From: Plutella xylostella | Lineage: Eukaryota; Arthropoda; Insecta; Lepidoptera; Plutellidae | Assembly: GCF_932276165.1 (NCBI RefSeq) | Contig: NC_064006.1 | Span: 744,001-808,000, forward strand | Length of the DNA: 64,000 nucleotides | Direction of reading: 5' to 3' | Shown here: in pieces, positions 9,526 to 19,419 of the stretch | Layout of the letters: the number at the start of each line of letters is the position of its first letter | How positions within the stretch are numbered: position 1 is the first letter of the stretch | Notes under the pieces: generated by a model | What the model was told of the DNA's origin: nothing | What the model saw: only the letters and a program-made list of their open reading frames with translations | Database searches by the model: none | Made by a program: the position numbers and the translations under genes

Positions 9526-11130
9526 GAAGCGTCTGCGCCTTGGCAGCTAGAGTTACACATTTTCAATCTAATATATTGTGTTGTAACTTGCTTACTTTTT
9601 CTTGAAAGACATAACCTGAGATCTCATATCTTCTATCTTAAAGGTGAGCTCTTGTATTGTGCCTATACTTAATATTGCATACAATACATATTTTTTCTGA
9701 ATTTAATTTGGTCTTAATAGCTAACACAGGCTTGCCATAAAGAAGAGCTCAGTGATTACAACAGTAAAGTTGACTTCAGAATGAATGTTTATTCAGTAGA
9801 CATTGGCATTAATATCACCTATACAAGGTGTATGCCACAGCACATATATTACCACTATGTTGGCTGATATTGTTTGAGCCCGGATTTGAGTACTCCTCAT
9901 CTAGTGTACCCACATGGCAGGTGGTTGTCAAATGATTTTGCCCAGGTAGCTTTCTATTACCCACATTGCACAAGTTTGTAGTCTCTGGAGAGTACAAACA
10001 TGAGATAGCTACAAGTCTAAGTGCCTATTATTGTCCTGGACTTTTGTTCACCAAGTTGTGTTAACATTTGGCCTTTATGAGCCTTTCTAAGGATCTATCT
10101 GGTAAGGTGCCTATATTATATTGATTTTTATATGTATACCATATACCTACATCATGTGGAGCCTATGACTGATGGCTGTGAAAATACCTATCCAATTATC
10201 CATATTGGTTGGGCTATTGAATAGTCCCTATAAAGTGTTTACTTGCATTTATGGTGGATTATATTGCAGTATTAAATTGTTTATCAAGTATAGATAGAGA
10301 TGATGTGCGGTTCTGAAACTTTATATTTCAACCTGAGAGAAGGGTGTAAGCCTAATAGCTGTACAAAAGCTGTTTCTATTCTAACTGGCCCTTTACTTAA
10401 GTAGGTTGCTACCTACATGCAGGCTTGACTTTTTAAAGACTGTTGGTCCTGTAAAATCTTGGTAAAATAAGTCATGTTTGATTGAAATTGGTACATCTAT
10501 AATTTTTTCCGTGTACCTAGAGACTAGTCATCACCCATGTATATCTCAAAAGGAAAATTATGATAGTGTACACATAGACAGCTGTCATGTAATCCTATTG
10601 CAGTAGGCTATTCAACTACCAAGCAAGGGTGGTGCAGTGACATAAGTCTAATACAATCCATATTTCTGTGCTTTATAAAGTTCAATTTTACTTCAACTAA
10701 AAAGGAATACTACCTAATAATATGTATGACTACCTAATAGGTACAAATTACCTATGGTTATGTATTACCTAGAGGGCCTATGTAATACAAATTGATAGGT
10801 ACTTATATAAAGACAATGATGTAAAATTTTATATTTTCTATTGTCTGTTTCTATGCTATTAGGTATTCCTCACACCTGGATTGGTCCTTTACTAGTTCTA
10901 ACTTTAATTTGATAAGAAATTGGCTTATTTATGTTATACTTACTTAATTAAATTAATAATGGTATGATTTATGATCCCATTAGCAACATACTTACAGATC
11001 ATAACTGTAGGTAAGTATGTGACATGTTGTGTATCACACTAGGTATGTAGTGGATACACACCTATTGATCATTAACTAGAGTACCTATGTACTTATAAAT
11101 TTTGTTTTTAATTAATTTTCTTTCTTTTAG

Positions 11131-11164
11131 GTGCAAGTACCTTTATGATGAAGGTGCATTTTAA
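11131..11164 (+). CDS. candidate short exon of the same unidentified gene
   Basis: A very strong acceptor (attttctttcttttag, ending at 11130) precedes 34 nt that join in frame to the exit phase of 7112-7223. They read (S)ASTFMMKVHF and end at a donor-like AA|GTATGT. A further acceptor-like site (atattttag, ending at 11220) would add KYILPKKEIT and a stop, but that intron would be only about 56 nt. This is a weak chain of inference, recorded because phases and signals agree. Confidence 0.25.
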
Positions 11165-11303
11165 GTATGTTTCCTTTACAACTATGATGTTGTCTAACAG
11201 GAATCTTTATAATATTTTAGGTATATTTTACCTAAAAAGGAGATCACATAGCGTTTAGATTTTCTAATCTCTTTCACCAGCAGATAACAAACAAGTCTTC
11301 ACT

Positions 11304-11394
11304 CAACGCTGTGTGTTTCGAAAGAACACATAATATACCTGTTTTGCATTACAACAAAACAGATATTATGTGTATGAAGAAACACACAGCGTTG
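11304..11394 (+). ncRNA. 91-nt miRNA-like or fold-back hairpin
   Basis: The left arm CAACGCTGTGTGTTTC and the right arm GAAACACACAGCGTTG are exact complements. Pairing continues through a small internal loop into ACACATAATAT and CTGTTTTG, giving about 40-bp arms around a CATTACAA loop. An inverted third copy of the loop and right arm lies at 11581-11645, so a fold-back MITE is as likely as a microRNA precursor. Confidence 0.35.
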
Positions 11395-11580
11395 CAGCAA
11401 CGGCTTGCAGGTGAGTTTTGAAGACTACTATGTCAGAAATTTGACAGCGCGTCACAGAGTAGAATCCAGATTCTAGACTGCACTGTCCACTGGCTAAAGT
11501 GAAAGAGAGGAAAATACAGCAGATTGGTATGTAAAAACCCATTTTTTCCTATTTATACTAAGAAATCAAATAATTGCTTC

Positions 11581-11645
11581 TTCACTCAACGCTGTGTGTT
11601 TCTTCATACACATAATATCTGTTATGGTTGTAATGCAAAACAGGT
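11581..11645 (-). repeat. inverted partial copy of the 11304-11394 hairpin
   Basis: It begins with the same 'cttcactcaacgctgtgtgt' as the hairpin and continues as the reverse complement of the hairpin's right arm, loop and inner left arm. Confidence 0.65.
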
Positions 11646-11682
11646 CTATTCTATTCTATTAGGAACGTGGAATCTTTCATAG

Positions 11683-11727
11683 GAATACATATTAAGGCGA
11701 AGCAGAGCGCCCGGGCACTAGCTAGTC
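11683..11727 (+). repeat. fragment of MINE/Helitron-type repeat end
   Basis: 'ttaaggcgaagcagagcgcc' and 'gcactagctagt' match the terminal part of the repeat at 43869-44076. Confidence 0.5.
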
Positions 11728-12375
11728 AATAATAATAATCGCACATTAAATCATGTCGAAATGTTTTCATGTAACATCAAACCGTATAATAGTTATCTGG
11801 TAACTATTTAGTAATTTGGTTATTCGATACATATAACTTTCTCCGATGTATCGTACATTCTATTTCACAACGGATATTGGCAAGTCACTAGCTCGAGAGT
11901 CGAGACCTAATTAAGATTCATGTTCTCATATTAGTTAGAGTTATTACAACAAATATTAGTTTATTAAACTGCCTCAGGCTATGTATTGATTAGTTTGATT
12001 ATGTCAAATGTAATAACTTTATTTTTTCTCACCGAACAAATTCGCTTGCAATCTATGTAGTTGCTATAGAATCTTATTAATAAAAACATTTTAAAGCCTT
12101 TATGAAGCTCTAGCAACCAATAAGGCTGTCAAAAGGTTGACTCGGGTGCTTGTGTATTTTCTATAGCAAGCTTCTCAGTACCATCTATCATACCGTGATC
12201 ATTCATACCCTTTTTCATTTAATTAGTTTTGTCTGTTTATTCATGGAAACATTTCAGATCTTTTCTGTCACTAGTTTTTAACTTGGATAATTATATCACT
12301 TTGAACCAGACACTACACCCTTTGTGTAAGTTCGCAGTAGTCACTACCTCCATTATACCTACACACCAGACTTAC

Positions 12376-12438
12376 CTCTCCCTCGCATGACCTACTTGTT
12401 CTAATAAAGCACTTAGTTCGCTTCGTCTGTGGCGCCAT
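12376..12438 (-). CDS. possible first coding exon of a minus-strand gene
   Basis: On the minus strand an ATG in good context (CAAATGG, 12438) opens 21 codons (MAPQTKRTKCFIRTSRSCEGE) ending exactly at a consensus donor GAG|GTAAGT. The surrounding 12376-12560 is more GC-balanced than its neighbours. A competing frame without ATG is open over the whole region to 12554. Either this is a 5' exon or the donor match is chance. Confidence 0.2.
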
Positions 12439-12559
12439 TTGCCTGCGTTCGCTAAAAGAAGGTGTGGTTTGAGATTACTTTGTAAATTGCCATTCGCCTT
12501 TGATGAGCGGGTTCCTGGCTGATCACCACAGCGTTGAGCGTTGGATCCGTTCAATAAAC

Positions 12560-13190
12560 TAATATTTGGACGTATGTTGTTTGTTGAACGATGTTGTCAG
12601 CAAACAGGTAGTTAGTTTCAGCTGCCGCTACACTAGTTCGTTATCGACGTAGATAAAAGTCATTAAATATCACGATTCACCATAAATACGGTGCTGTGAT
12701 TGGAGGAACGCTCATTAAACGAATTTATCGACGTCGATAACATCCGCAGAATTGCTTATCTAGTGTTAAAGACTCAAAATCGAGACGAAAGAAGTAAACA
12801 TTCAGTAGTGTCGCTATGTGTTTGTAGAAAGGTCTCGTGCCACGGTGGGGTTGTTTATCCAGACTCTATACTCCAAGTAGTAAAACTACTTTCCTAGTTA
12901 CTTAAATGAAATTGTTTTAGCCATAGTCACAGAGGTTGAAGTGAATGTTGTAGTAGTGAATGATCAGTTAGGAATTGAGAGTCGCGTCTGATGGTATCTT
13001 TTTTAATTTTATTACCCAGATTTATAGCTTATTTGCTGAGAGTAACTTCTGTCTTCGGTGTTTATGTCTTTATAGTTCTGTGAGTGCCCGCCAGAGCGCG
13101 ACCAGTGGCTGCCGTCTGCTTTACGACTGTACAACTTCAATTAAAATATTGGATATCATTACAGATGGATTTAGGTAGGTTTTTCACGCT
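12560..13190. other. leader of the RTE element or unannotated DNA
   Basis: No gene seen. Some of this may be the 5' untranslated part of the RTE LINE; I could not find its 5' end. Confidence 0.3.
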
Positions 13191-13210
13191 AACTTCGGTG
13201 CTTTAAGTAA

Positions 13211-13264
13211 ATGAGTAGTAGTAGTAGTATCTCTCCCAATACGGCCGGTCACCGCGGGAGATAA
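13211..13264 (+). CDS. 17-codon mini-ORF upstream of the RTE polyprotein
   Basis: ATG AGT repeats give MSSSSSISPNTAGHRGR and a TAA. It overlaps the start of the open polyprotein frame (open from 13215), which is offset by +1. RTE elements are known for a very short ORF1 preceding or overlapping ORF2, so this may be the relic that provides initiation. Whether it is translated is unknown. Confidence 0.35.
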   Translation: MSSSSSISPNTAGHRGR

Positions 13265-13292
13265 AGACTACACCCCTTCAACCACAAAAAAG

Positions 13293-16097
13293 TTGAAATC
13301 AAATAACGGCAATCTCTACATATCAACCCTTAACGCTTTAACGTTGAGAACGGATGAAAGCCTGATCGAACTTAATACAGCTCTACAAACTATAAAATGG
13401 GATATATTGGGCCTCTCAGAAGTAAGAAGATTAGGAGAAAAGATTTATGAAAGTCCAGAGTACATATTTTATTACAAAGGTGAAACACCTGGAAGAAATG
13501 GAGTGGGATTCCTTGTTAAGAAATATCTCAAAGAGTACATCGAGGAGTTTATCGGTATATCTGAAAGAATTGCGATACTAAACCTAAAACTTCCTGGTTA
13601 TGAACACAAGTGGTCACTCGTCCAAATTTACGCCCCTACAGAGGAAACAAAGGAAGAAAAAATTATAATGTTTTATAACGAACTCAACCAAACAATAAAT
13701 GGTAACCATATACATAAAAACCTAACTATACTAGGAGATTTTAATGCACAAATAGGAACACAGCAAGCAAGCGAAGAACAAATAATAGGAAATTTCGGGT
13801 TTGGAAAAAGAAGTAAGAGTGGAAAAAAATTGGTAAATTTCGCAATGCAGAATAACTTGACAATCCTCAACAGCATATTCAAAAAGAACCAAAAAAATAA
13901 ATGGACATGGAAATCCCCAGGGGGTAAATATAAAAACGAAATTGACTACATTATCACAAATAACCCAAAATCATTCAAGGACACTTCAGTAATAAACCAA
14001 CTTAACTTCAACACCAACCACCGCATGGTAAGAAGCTGCATGTACTTCATCAGCCCAAAAAAGAGTAGAAAACACTACGGAACTATCAATAATACTTTTA
14101 CCGACGATGAACTGCACCACGTGAAAGTCAATCTCCATAATTCACTTCATTTCTTCTCACGTGAAAGTATGCATATGTCAACGCAAGCTAAATACAACCT
14201 CTTGGAGAAAAATATTAAAAACTCGATACAGAACAACAAACAAGCTAAAATACGGAAAGAAGTTAGTCATCAAGCCTTAGAACTAATGACTGAAAGGAAA
14301 AATATTCTAGATAAACCAGAATGTCAACATGAAATAGCCAAACTAAACAAGAAAATTAGAAAGACTTTGAGAAAAGACAGGAAACGAGAAAGAATGAAAA
14401 CACTAAAGGAATGTATAATCAAAACAGGCGGCGTCAATAAGGCTATAAAGAAACTTGAAACTAATAAGGAATGGATTCTGAAAATAAACAACAAGAACAA
14501 AAAACAATTCAGTAACAGGAAGAAAATTAACGACATGGCTACTAATTTCTATCGGAAACTTTACTCAAGTAATTTAAAAGATCAAACAAATAGTGAAGAT
14601 GAGGCAGTCCCAGAAATATTAATCTCTGAAGTCATAGCTGCCATCAAAAGCCAAAAAATGGAAAAAGCTCCTGGGCCGGATCAAATCACGAATGAATTGC
14701 TCAAAGGAACACTAGATGAAATAGCACCTGCTCTCACAATAATGTTCAATGCGGTAATGGATTCGGAAGAGATACCAGATCAGTGGACCAAATCTTGTAT
14801 AATACTACTACACAAAAAGGGTGACGTAGCTGACATAAATAACTACAGGCCCATCAGTTTAATGTCTAACATATATAAGATTTTTTCAAAAGTCATACTT
14901 AACAGACTCAGCAAATGTCTTGATGAAAATCAACCCAAAGAACAAGCTGGGTTTAGAAGCAATTTTTCAACCACAGACCACATACACGTTGTGAACCAGG
15001 TTATAGAAAAATACAAAGAGCACGCTAAAACATTATACATTGCCTTCGTCGATTACAATAAAGCCTTTGATTCTCTACATCACAAATGCATATGGGACAG
15101 CCTACTGAGACAAGGAATACACACTAAATATATACAACTGCTGATAAACATTTATAAAACTAGCACTGCCACAATACAAACAGAAACAATGGGAGACTCC
15201 TTTCCTATAGAGAGAGGCGTGAGGCAAGGAGATCCCATATCACCTAAACTATTTTCAGCAGTATTAGAAACAATATTTAGACAGATGGACTGGGATCATT
15301 ATGGTATTAACATAAATGGGACACTATTTAATCATTTAAGATTCGCTGATGACCTTGTTCTGTTCGAAGAAGACGCACATAAACTAGAAGCAATGCTACA
15401 AGACCTAGCAAAGAATAGCAAAATAGTTGGCCTATCCACGAACACAAGCAAAACCAAAATTTTGTCAAACACTGTGAACAGGGAAGTAATATGTATAGAC
15501 AACAATGAAATTGAATATATAGAGGACTATACCTATCTCGGACAAACTATGTCTTTCCACGATAAAATGACAAAAGAAATAGACAAAAGGGTGGCAAATG
15601 CTTGGAAACGGTTTTGGTCATTGAAGGAAATAATGAAGAGTAAGACAACTAAAATTGCTATCAAAAGGAAAGTCTTCAATACCTGCATTTTACCCGTCAT
15701 GACATATGGTTGTGAAACATGGGCCTTGACAAAAGCTCACATGCATAAACTACAGGTGTGCCAACGAAGCATGGAGAGAAGCATGTTGGGATTGAGGATG
15801 ATACATCACATAGAAATGAAAGAAATAAGAAAAATTACAGAAGTTGATGATGTAACAACTAAAATTAAGACCCAAAAATGGAGATGGACTGGACACATGA
15901 TAAGAGGTAATCAGGAAAAGTGGACACAAATGGTAACAGTTTGGTACCCTAGAGACCAAAAACGAAAAAAAGGAAGACCTTACCAAAGATGGGATGACGA
16001 CATAAAAAAGGTAGCCGGTCCCCTGTGGATGAGAACGGCTAGAGACAGAGAAGCGTGGAAACGGTTGGAGGAGGCCTACGTCCAAGGGACGGACTGA
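13293..16097 (+). CDS. RTE-type endonuclease-reverse transcriptase polyprotein
   Basis: A 934-codon frame carrying target-primed retrotransposition functions. The endonuclease domain (about 1-250) shows LSEVRR (41-46), TPGRNGVGFLV (65-75), GDFNAQIG (148-155) and NEIDYIITN (215-223). Its last motif is TNHRMV (241-246) instead of the usual SDH, so Asp is replaced by Asn. The reverse transcriptase has APGPDQIT (459-466), NNYRPISL (516-523), the A motif FVDYNKAFD (585-593), the B motif GVRQGDPISPKLF (642-654) and the catalytic FADD (684-687). The C-terminal region has YGCETWALTK (805-814), WRWTGHMIRGN and WKRLEEAYVQ, typical of RTE. The first codon taken here is TTG. The frame is open back to 13215 but has no ATG before residue 126, so initiation must be unusual or depend on the upstream mini-ORF. 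Full length with no stops: a young copy. Confidence 0.9.
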   Translation: MKSNNGNLYISTLNALTLRTDESLIELNTALQTIKWDILGLSEVRRLGEKIYESPEYIFYYKGETPGRNGVGFLVKKYLKEYIEEFIGISERIAILNLKLPGYEHKWSLVQIYAPTEETKEEKIIMFYNELNQTINGNHIHKNLTILGDFNAQIGTQQASEEQIIGNFGFGKRSKSGKKLVNFAMQNNLTILNSIFKKNQKNKWTWKSPGGKYKNEIDYIITNNPKSFKDTSVINQLNFNTNHRMVRSCMYFISPKKSRKHYGTINNTFTDDELHHVKVNLHNSLHFFSRESMHMSTQAKYNLLEKNIKNSIQNNKQAKIRKEVSHQALELMTERKNILDKPECQHEIAKLNKKIRKTLRKDRKRERMKTLKECIIKTGGVNKAIKKLETNKEWILKINNKNKKQFSNRKKINDMATNFYRKLYSSNLKDQTNSEDEAVPEILISEVIAAIKSQKMEKAPGPDQITNELLKGTLDEIAPALTIMFNAVMDSEEIPDQWTKSCIILLHKKGDVADINNYRPISLMSNIYKIFSKVILNRLSKCLDENQPKEQAGFRSNFSTTDHIHVVNQVIEKYKEHAKTLYIAFVDYNKAFDSLHHKCIWDSLLRQGIHTKYIQLLINIYKTSTATIQTETMGDSFPIERGVRQGDPISPKLFSAVLETIFRQMDWDHYGININGTLFNHLRFADDLVLFEEDAHKLEAMLQDLAKNSKIVGLSTNTSKTKILSNTVNREVICIDNNEIEYIEDYTYLGQTMSFHDKMTKEIDKRVANAWKRFWSLKEIMKSKTTKIAIKRKVFNTCILPVMTYGCETWALTKAHMHKLQVCQRSMERSMLGLRMIHHIEMKEIRKITEVDDVTTKIKTQKWRWTGHMIRGNQEKWTQMVTVWYPRDQKRKKGRPYQRWDDDIKKVAGPLWMRTARDREAWKRLEEAYVQGTD

Positions 16098-16371
16098 ATG
16101 CATGAACTTTTACATTACTATTTATTTTCCATGAATATTGAATAATTATTTACTTAATAGAATATTATTATTACCATATCATTATTGTAATGTTGATGCA
16201 TGATTAATTAATTATTTAATAAGTATGAATTAGTTGTAATAATAAGTATGAATTAATTGTATTAATAAGTATTAATTATTTTTGTTTTAAATATTTAAAA
16301 TTTTGTATCAGACATAATGGAATGCATGTTTAAATTCAGTTATTGAATAAAGGCTTTAATTATTATTATAA

Positions 16372-16515
16372 TTATTAGTAGTAGTATAACTTTAGTATTG
16401 TACATTAAACACTTAAAATAACATTTAAGACTTAAAATCTATAATACAATAAGGGCGGCCTTATCGCTAAAAGCGATCTCTTCCAGGCAACCCTACGAGC
16501 TAAGAGATACAATTT
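16372..16515 (-). repeat. LINE 3' end remnant, minus orientation
   Basis: 'gggcggccttatcgctaaaa' and 'gcgatctcttccaggcaacc' form a block I associate with 3' ends of lepidopteran LINEs. A related block lies at 18010-18180. Confidence 0.45.
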
Positions 16516-17204
16516 TGAATATAAATGAGGAAGTATAAATGAGGAATGAGGATAATAAGCTTATTTTTTAATAAAAAGTGTATGTTTGTCCTAACTAACT
16601 TGTGAGTGTATTTTTATCCTAAAGGTTCTATCAAATTATAAATACATAATTCACTTGTTAATTACGAATCTCAAATGTAACAATTTGTTGCGTCACAAAG
16701 GCTTACCGTGTTCTTAATTAACGAGCCGTTCCTAAATAACAATTAACCTGAATTTTGATTTAGTTTTAGTTAAACTGTGGGAAAACATTAAATTGGCAGG
16801 TAAAATTAATGAAATCAACTTTGTTATTTAAAGCCACATTTTATGCATATTTCAGATAGGTATAGGTTTTAGATATTTATTTCTCATAAGAACTAATTTA
16901 TAATTCACTTAAAATGAGAAAAACTATTCTAACTTAACTTAACATGCATTCTTAAAATCTAGTTAACGTAAATCTATATTTAAACAATACAACAAGCCAG
17001 GAGACCCCACAAAATTACCCATTATATTAAATTTAAGGTTAGTAGGTATATGTGATACAACATTCAATGAAAAGGTTTTTTAGATATCTGAACTTTCTAC
17101 AAGTTTCAAAGTTTGTAGACTTCTTAGGGTTATTTCTTATTTCGATAGAGCCAATCCTATTCAGGAACTGCTTTTGAATAGATAATATCCCATCGGGATT
17201 AGCA
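16516..17204. other. no gene seen
   Basis: AT-rich. The minus-strand 79-aa ORF at 17039-17278 overlaps the LINE remnant to its right and is not recognised as a protein. Confidence 0.4.
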
Positions 17205-17378
17205 GCTTGAAAACATCTGACAGTCGGGTTACCTGACAACTCTCTCAGCACAAGCTTGTTTGTGTCGGGGTCCACCAACCCGCACTGGGCCTAAAACCTT
17301 TCCTTCCAAACCCAAACTACTTCATTCATTGGAAGGAGACCCGTGCCCCAGCAGTGGGGACGTGATGGGTTGTGATGT
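17205..17378 (+). repeat. 5'-truncated LINE 3' end
   Basis: 'gtgtcggggtccaccaaccc' is followed by 'ggaaggagacccgtgcccca' and 'gacgtgatgggttgtgatg'. The last part matches 9455-9525. It looks like the final few hundred bases of an RTE-type LINE. Confidence 0.5.
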
Positions 17379-17663
17379 ATGTCCAATAATCATGTAATTA
17401 CTTCCATTCGCTAGATACCTCACACAGTGATATTTTTCTTTACCATAGACTAGCATTCTCTATTTTTTGCTGCAATCATGCGAGTGTCCGACTATTGTTT
17501 GTCTTCTGTTAGCGGCCAGTCACATGATTAACCTCACGCACGTTTAAAAAAACATACAAAAAGTTTCCTCGTGGACGAAAATTGACGAGGATGGAGAGTT
17601 CATGATGATAAATTAGATAGATAGAAATAAATAAATATTAGTATAAGTAACCTTGTGTACTTA
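17379..17663. other. no gene seen
   Basis: AT-rich with a short (GATA/AATA)-like simple repeat around 17610-17640. Confidence 0.4.
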
Positions 17664-17722
17664 CACTTGGGAGCAATGGAAAAGTTCCAGGGCAGGTGGA
17701 ACCATTTCATTGCTCGCGACTG
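17664..17722. mobile_element. 59-bp minimal MITE of the 2300-2487 family
   Basis: It consists almost only of two inverted ends (CACTTGGGAGCAATGGAAAA and its partner ending CGCGACTG). TA flanks both sides (17662-17663 and 17723-17724). Confidence 0.6.
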
Positions 17723-17771
17723 TAGTTACGAAACTGTCATTAGCAACACCTTATTATTATTATAAAAAAAC

Positions 17772-18005
17772 ACGCACTCACGCCTTGTACTAATGTACTC
17801 CCTTGCGGGGTAGGCAGAGGTGCATTGCTGCACCCACTTTTCGCCAGAGTGTTATGTTAGTCCCAATGTAATAGGGGGCGGGCCTATTGCCATTTTACGG
17901 GCACATCCAAGACCCGAGAACAAATATCTGCCCCAGCCGGGAATCGAACCCGGGACCATCGGCTCAGTAGTCAGGTCACTAACCACTACGCCATTCGGTC
18001 GTCAG
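17772..18005 (-). repeat. tRNA-derived SINE, minus orientation
   Basis: Reverse-orientation copy of the SINE at 655-895, with the B box visible as 'ggaatcgaacc' (17939-17949) and the A box as 'ccactacgcca' near 17984. The 76-aa plus-strand ORF here is the SINE read backwards. Confidence 0.85.
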
Positions 18006-18009
18006 TCAT

Positions 18010-18180
18010 TATTATTATTTATGCTTTTATTGCACAATTTACAAAAGTAGATTTACAATGAGGTGGACTTAATGCTAAGAGCATTCTCTACCAGTCACCT
18101 TACACATGTGGCAGGATGAGGAAAGCCGAGCACAACTCTGTGTGTGTCACCGATACGACATTTCATGGGTAGGGATGTCT
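18010..18180 (-). repeat. LINE 3' end remnant, minus orientation
   Basis: 'gcttttattgcacaatttac' followed by 'cttaatgctaagagcattct' and 'ctaccagtcacc' is a block I recognise as a recurrent LINE-tail repeat of moths. Its 3' end abuts the SINE. Confidence 0.4.
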
Positions 18181-18195
18181 CTTTACTTCAATTTA

Positions 18196-18343
18196 GTGCC
18201 AATTTCTCCATAGTCGGTTAGAGCATAACCAGGTATTAGTGGTTGACTTTTGACACATCTGTCAAGAATTTTATATGGAGATGACGTATAATTGATGACC
18301 CAACCTTGGTCGGTTATATAACCGACAATGGAGAAATTGGCAC
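18196..18343. mobile_element. 148-bp PIF/Harbinger-like MITE
   Basis: Ends GTGCCAATTTCTCCAT and ATGGAGAAATTGGCAC are exact inverted repeats, with pairing continuing into GTCGGTTA. A TTA sits immediately on each side (18193-18195 and 18344-18346), the 3-bp TWA duplication of PIF/Harbinger elements. No coding capacity. Confidence 0.75.
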
Positions 18344-18350
18344 TTATCTC

Positions 18351-18868
18351 TCAGTTAGATTTGATTATTGTGACCTCAGAAAACTGATAAAATAAATAGA
18401 AAAAAGATTTTACGAGTGCATAAAAGCCTAAATGAAAATAGGATAATACGTATGACGTAACACATTTATCATGACCTTGCCAGCTATAGCAATCTTCCTT
18501 AATCCTTCGCGATAAGGCGTCGTGGAATGCCTGATTATCTTGGCCAATTCTGTATGGCGATAATGCCAATTTCTTGTGCAATATGAAATGTTTTGTCCAC
18601 TTTACTAACATGATTAAACTGAAACAGGTCAGTTTCAGACTATACTGAAATAGGTTTGAAATTACATTTCATTACGAAGTTCATTATTACCACCATCGGC
18701 CAAAAATCGTCTTCTAGCATGTATTATACACGTCCCCATTAAATTCCATTATAAAAATATTTTCTACTATAATTTTATGTCCTTTCTGAATCTTCAACCT
18801 AATTGCTATTGAATTAACAAGTGAAAGAGAAGGTTATAAATTACAACGGACTGCATCCCAACAGTCCA
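18351..18868. other. no recognised gene
   Basis: An 86-aa minus-strand ORF (18351-18611) is present but resembles no family and has no splice support. Confidence 0.35.
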
Positions 18869-19271
18869 TTAGACCACATTGGAAGGGTCGTTTAAAGTAT
18901 CCTGCGCTGAACACTGTGCCAGCGATCCTTCACAGTAATCGCAGGAAATCCTATTTAGTCCACAAACTGTTGCACGAGTTACATCACAGTTTACAATCTT
19001 CCGAACGCAAGACGACAGACTTATTGTTTTTTCAGCAGGTTTTTCGTCTCCCTCACACATTGGCTGTCTCTGTTGCACTTCCTTCCTCCACTGTTGCTAG
19101 TATCGGATTGATCTCGCTTTCCAAACCGGCTTTGTCTGTAGATTCGCCATAATCGGCTCGGACTCGTTCCGAAACTTTGGGGCTGGTTTTTTGGTCATCC
19201 GTGGTCCTCTTGTCCTTTAATCTGAAGATACGGCGTGTAAAAAGTTGCTTTGTTCTGCACCGAAGCTGCAA
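18869..19271 (-). pseudogene. coding-like region, possibly a broken or spliced minus-strand gene
   Basis: Two overlapping minus-strand frames look protein-like. One (19271 to 19053) is polar and acidic, with KTSPKVSERVRADYGES. The other (19078 to 18869) is Cys-rich, with CVRKIVNCDVTRATVCGL and CDYCEGSLAQC. Possible acceptors (ttgcag, ggtgcag) lie just upstream on that strand. Base composition is richer in GC than its flanks. I cannot tell whether these are exons, a decayed gene or chance. Confidence 0.2.
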
Positions 19272-19419
19272 CGCCGATATAAAGTATTTTGATTTCAGTC
19301 AAAATTGTATAAGAAGCAAGTGCGTCTAACATGAACCAAGGGACTACTGTTTGAACACTTATTTCTATAGATAATCTACTTAAGTAAGTTGCATAATTAT
19401 AAAAGGTAACAATTATCAT

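Larger units (their letters stand above)
7224..11130. other. intron-like AT-rich DNA with decayed repeats
   Basis: No gene seen over about 3.9 kb. It contains a SINE-tail remnant near 7780-7905, direct repeats at 8102-8306, a decayed tandem series at 8370-8950 and a LINE 3' remnant near 9455-9525. Many TACCTA and TAGGTA words occur at 10500-11120, as in lepidopteran intronic DNA. Confidence 0.4.
13195..16371 (+). mobile_element. RTE-clade LINE, nearly or fully full length
   Basis: It has a short leader with a mini-ORF at 13211-13264, one long endonuclease-RT frame (13215/13293-16097) and a 3' UTR of about 270 bp with AATAAA (about 16345). The end is an (ATT)n-like tail, usual for RTE elements. 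A different LINE-end remnant follows directly at 16372. Confidence 0.85.
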
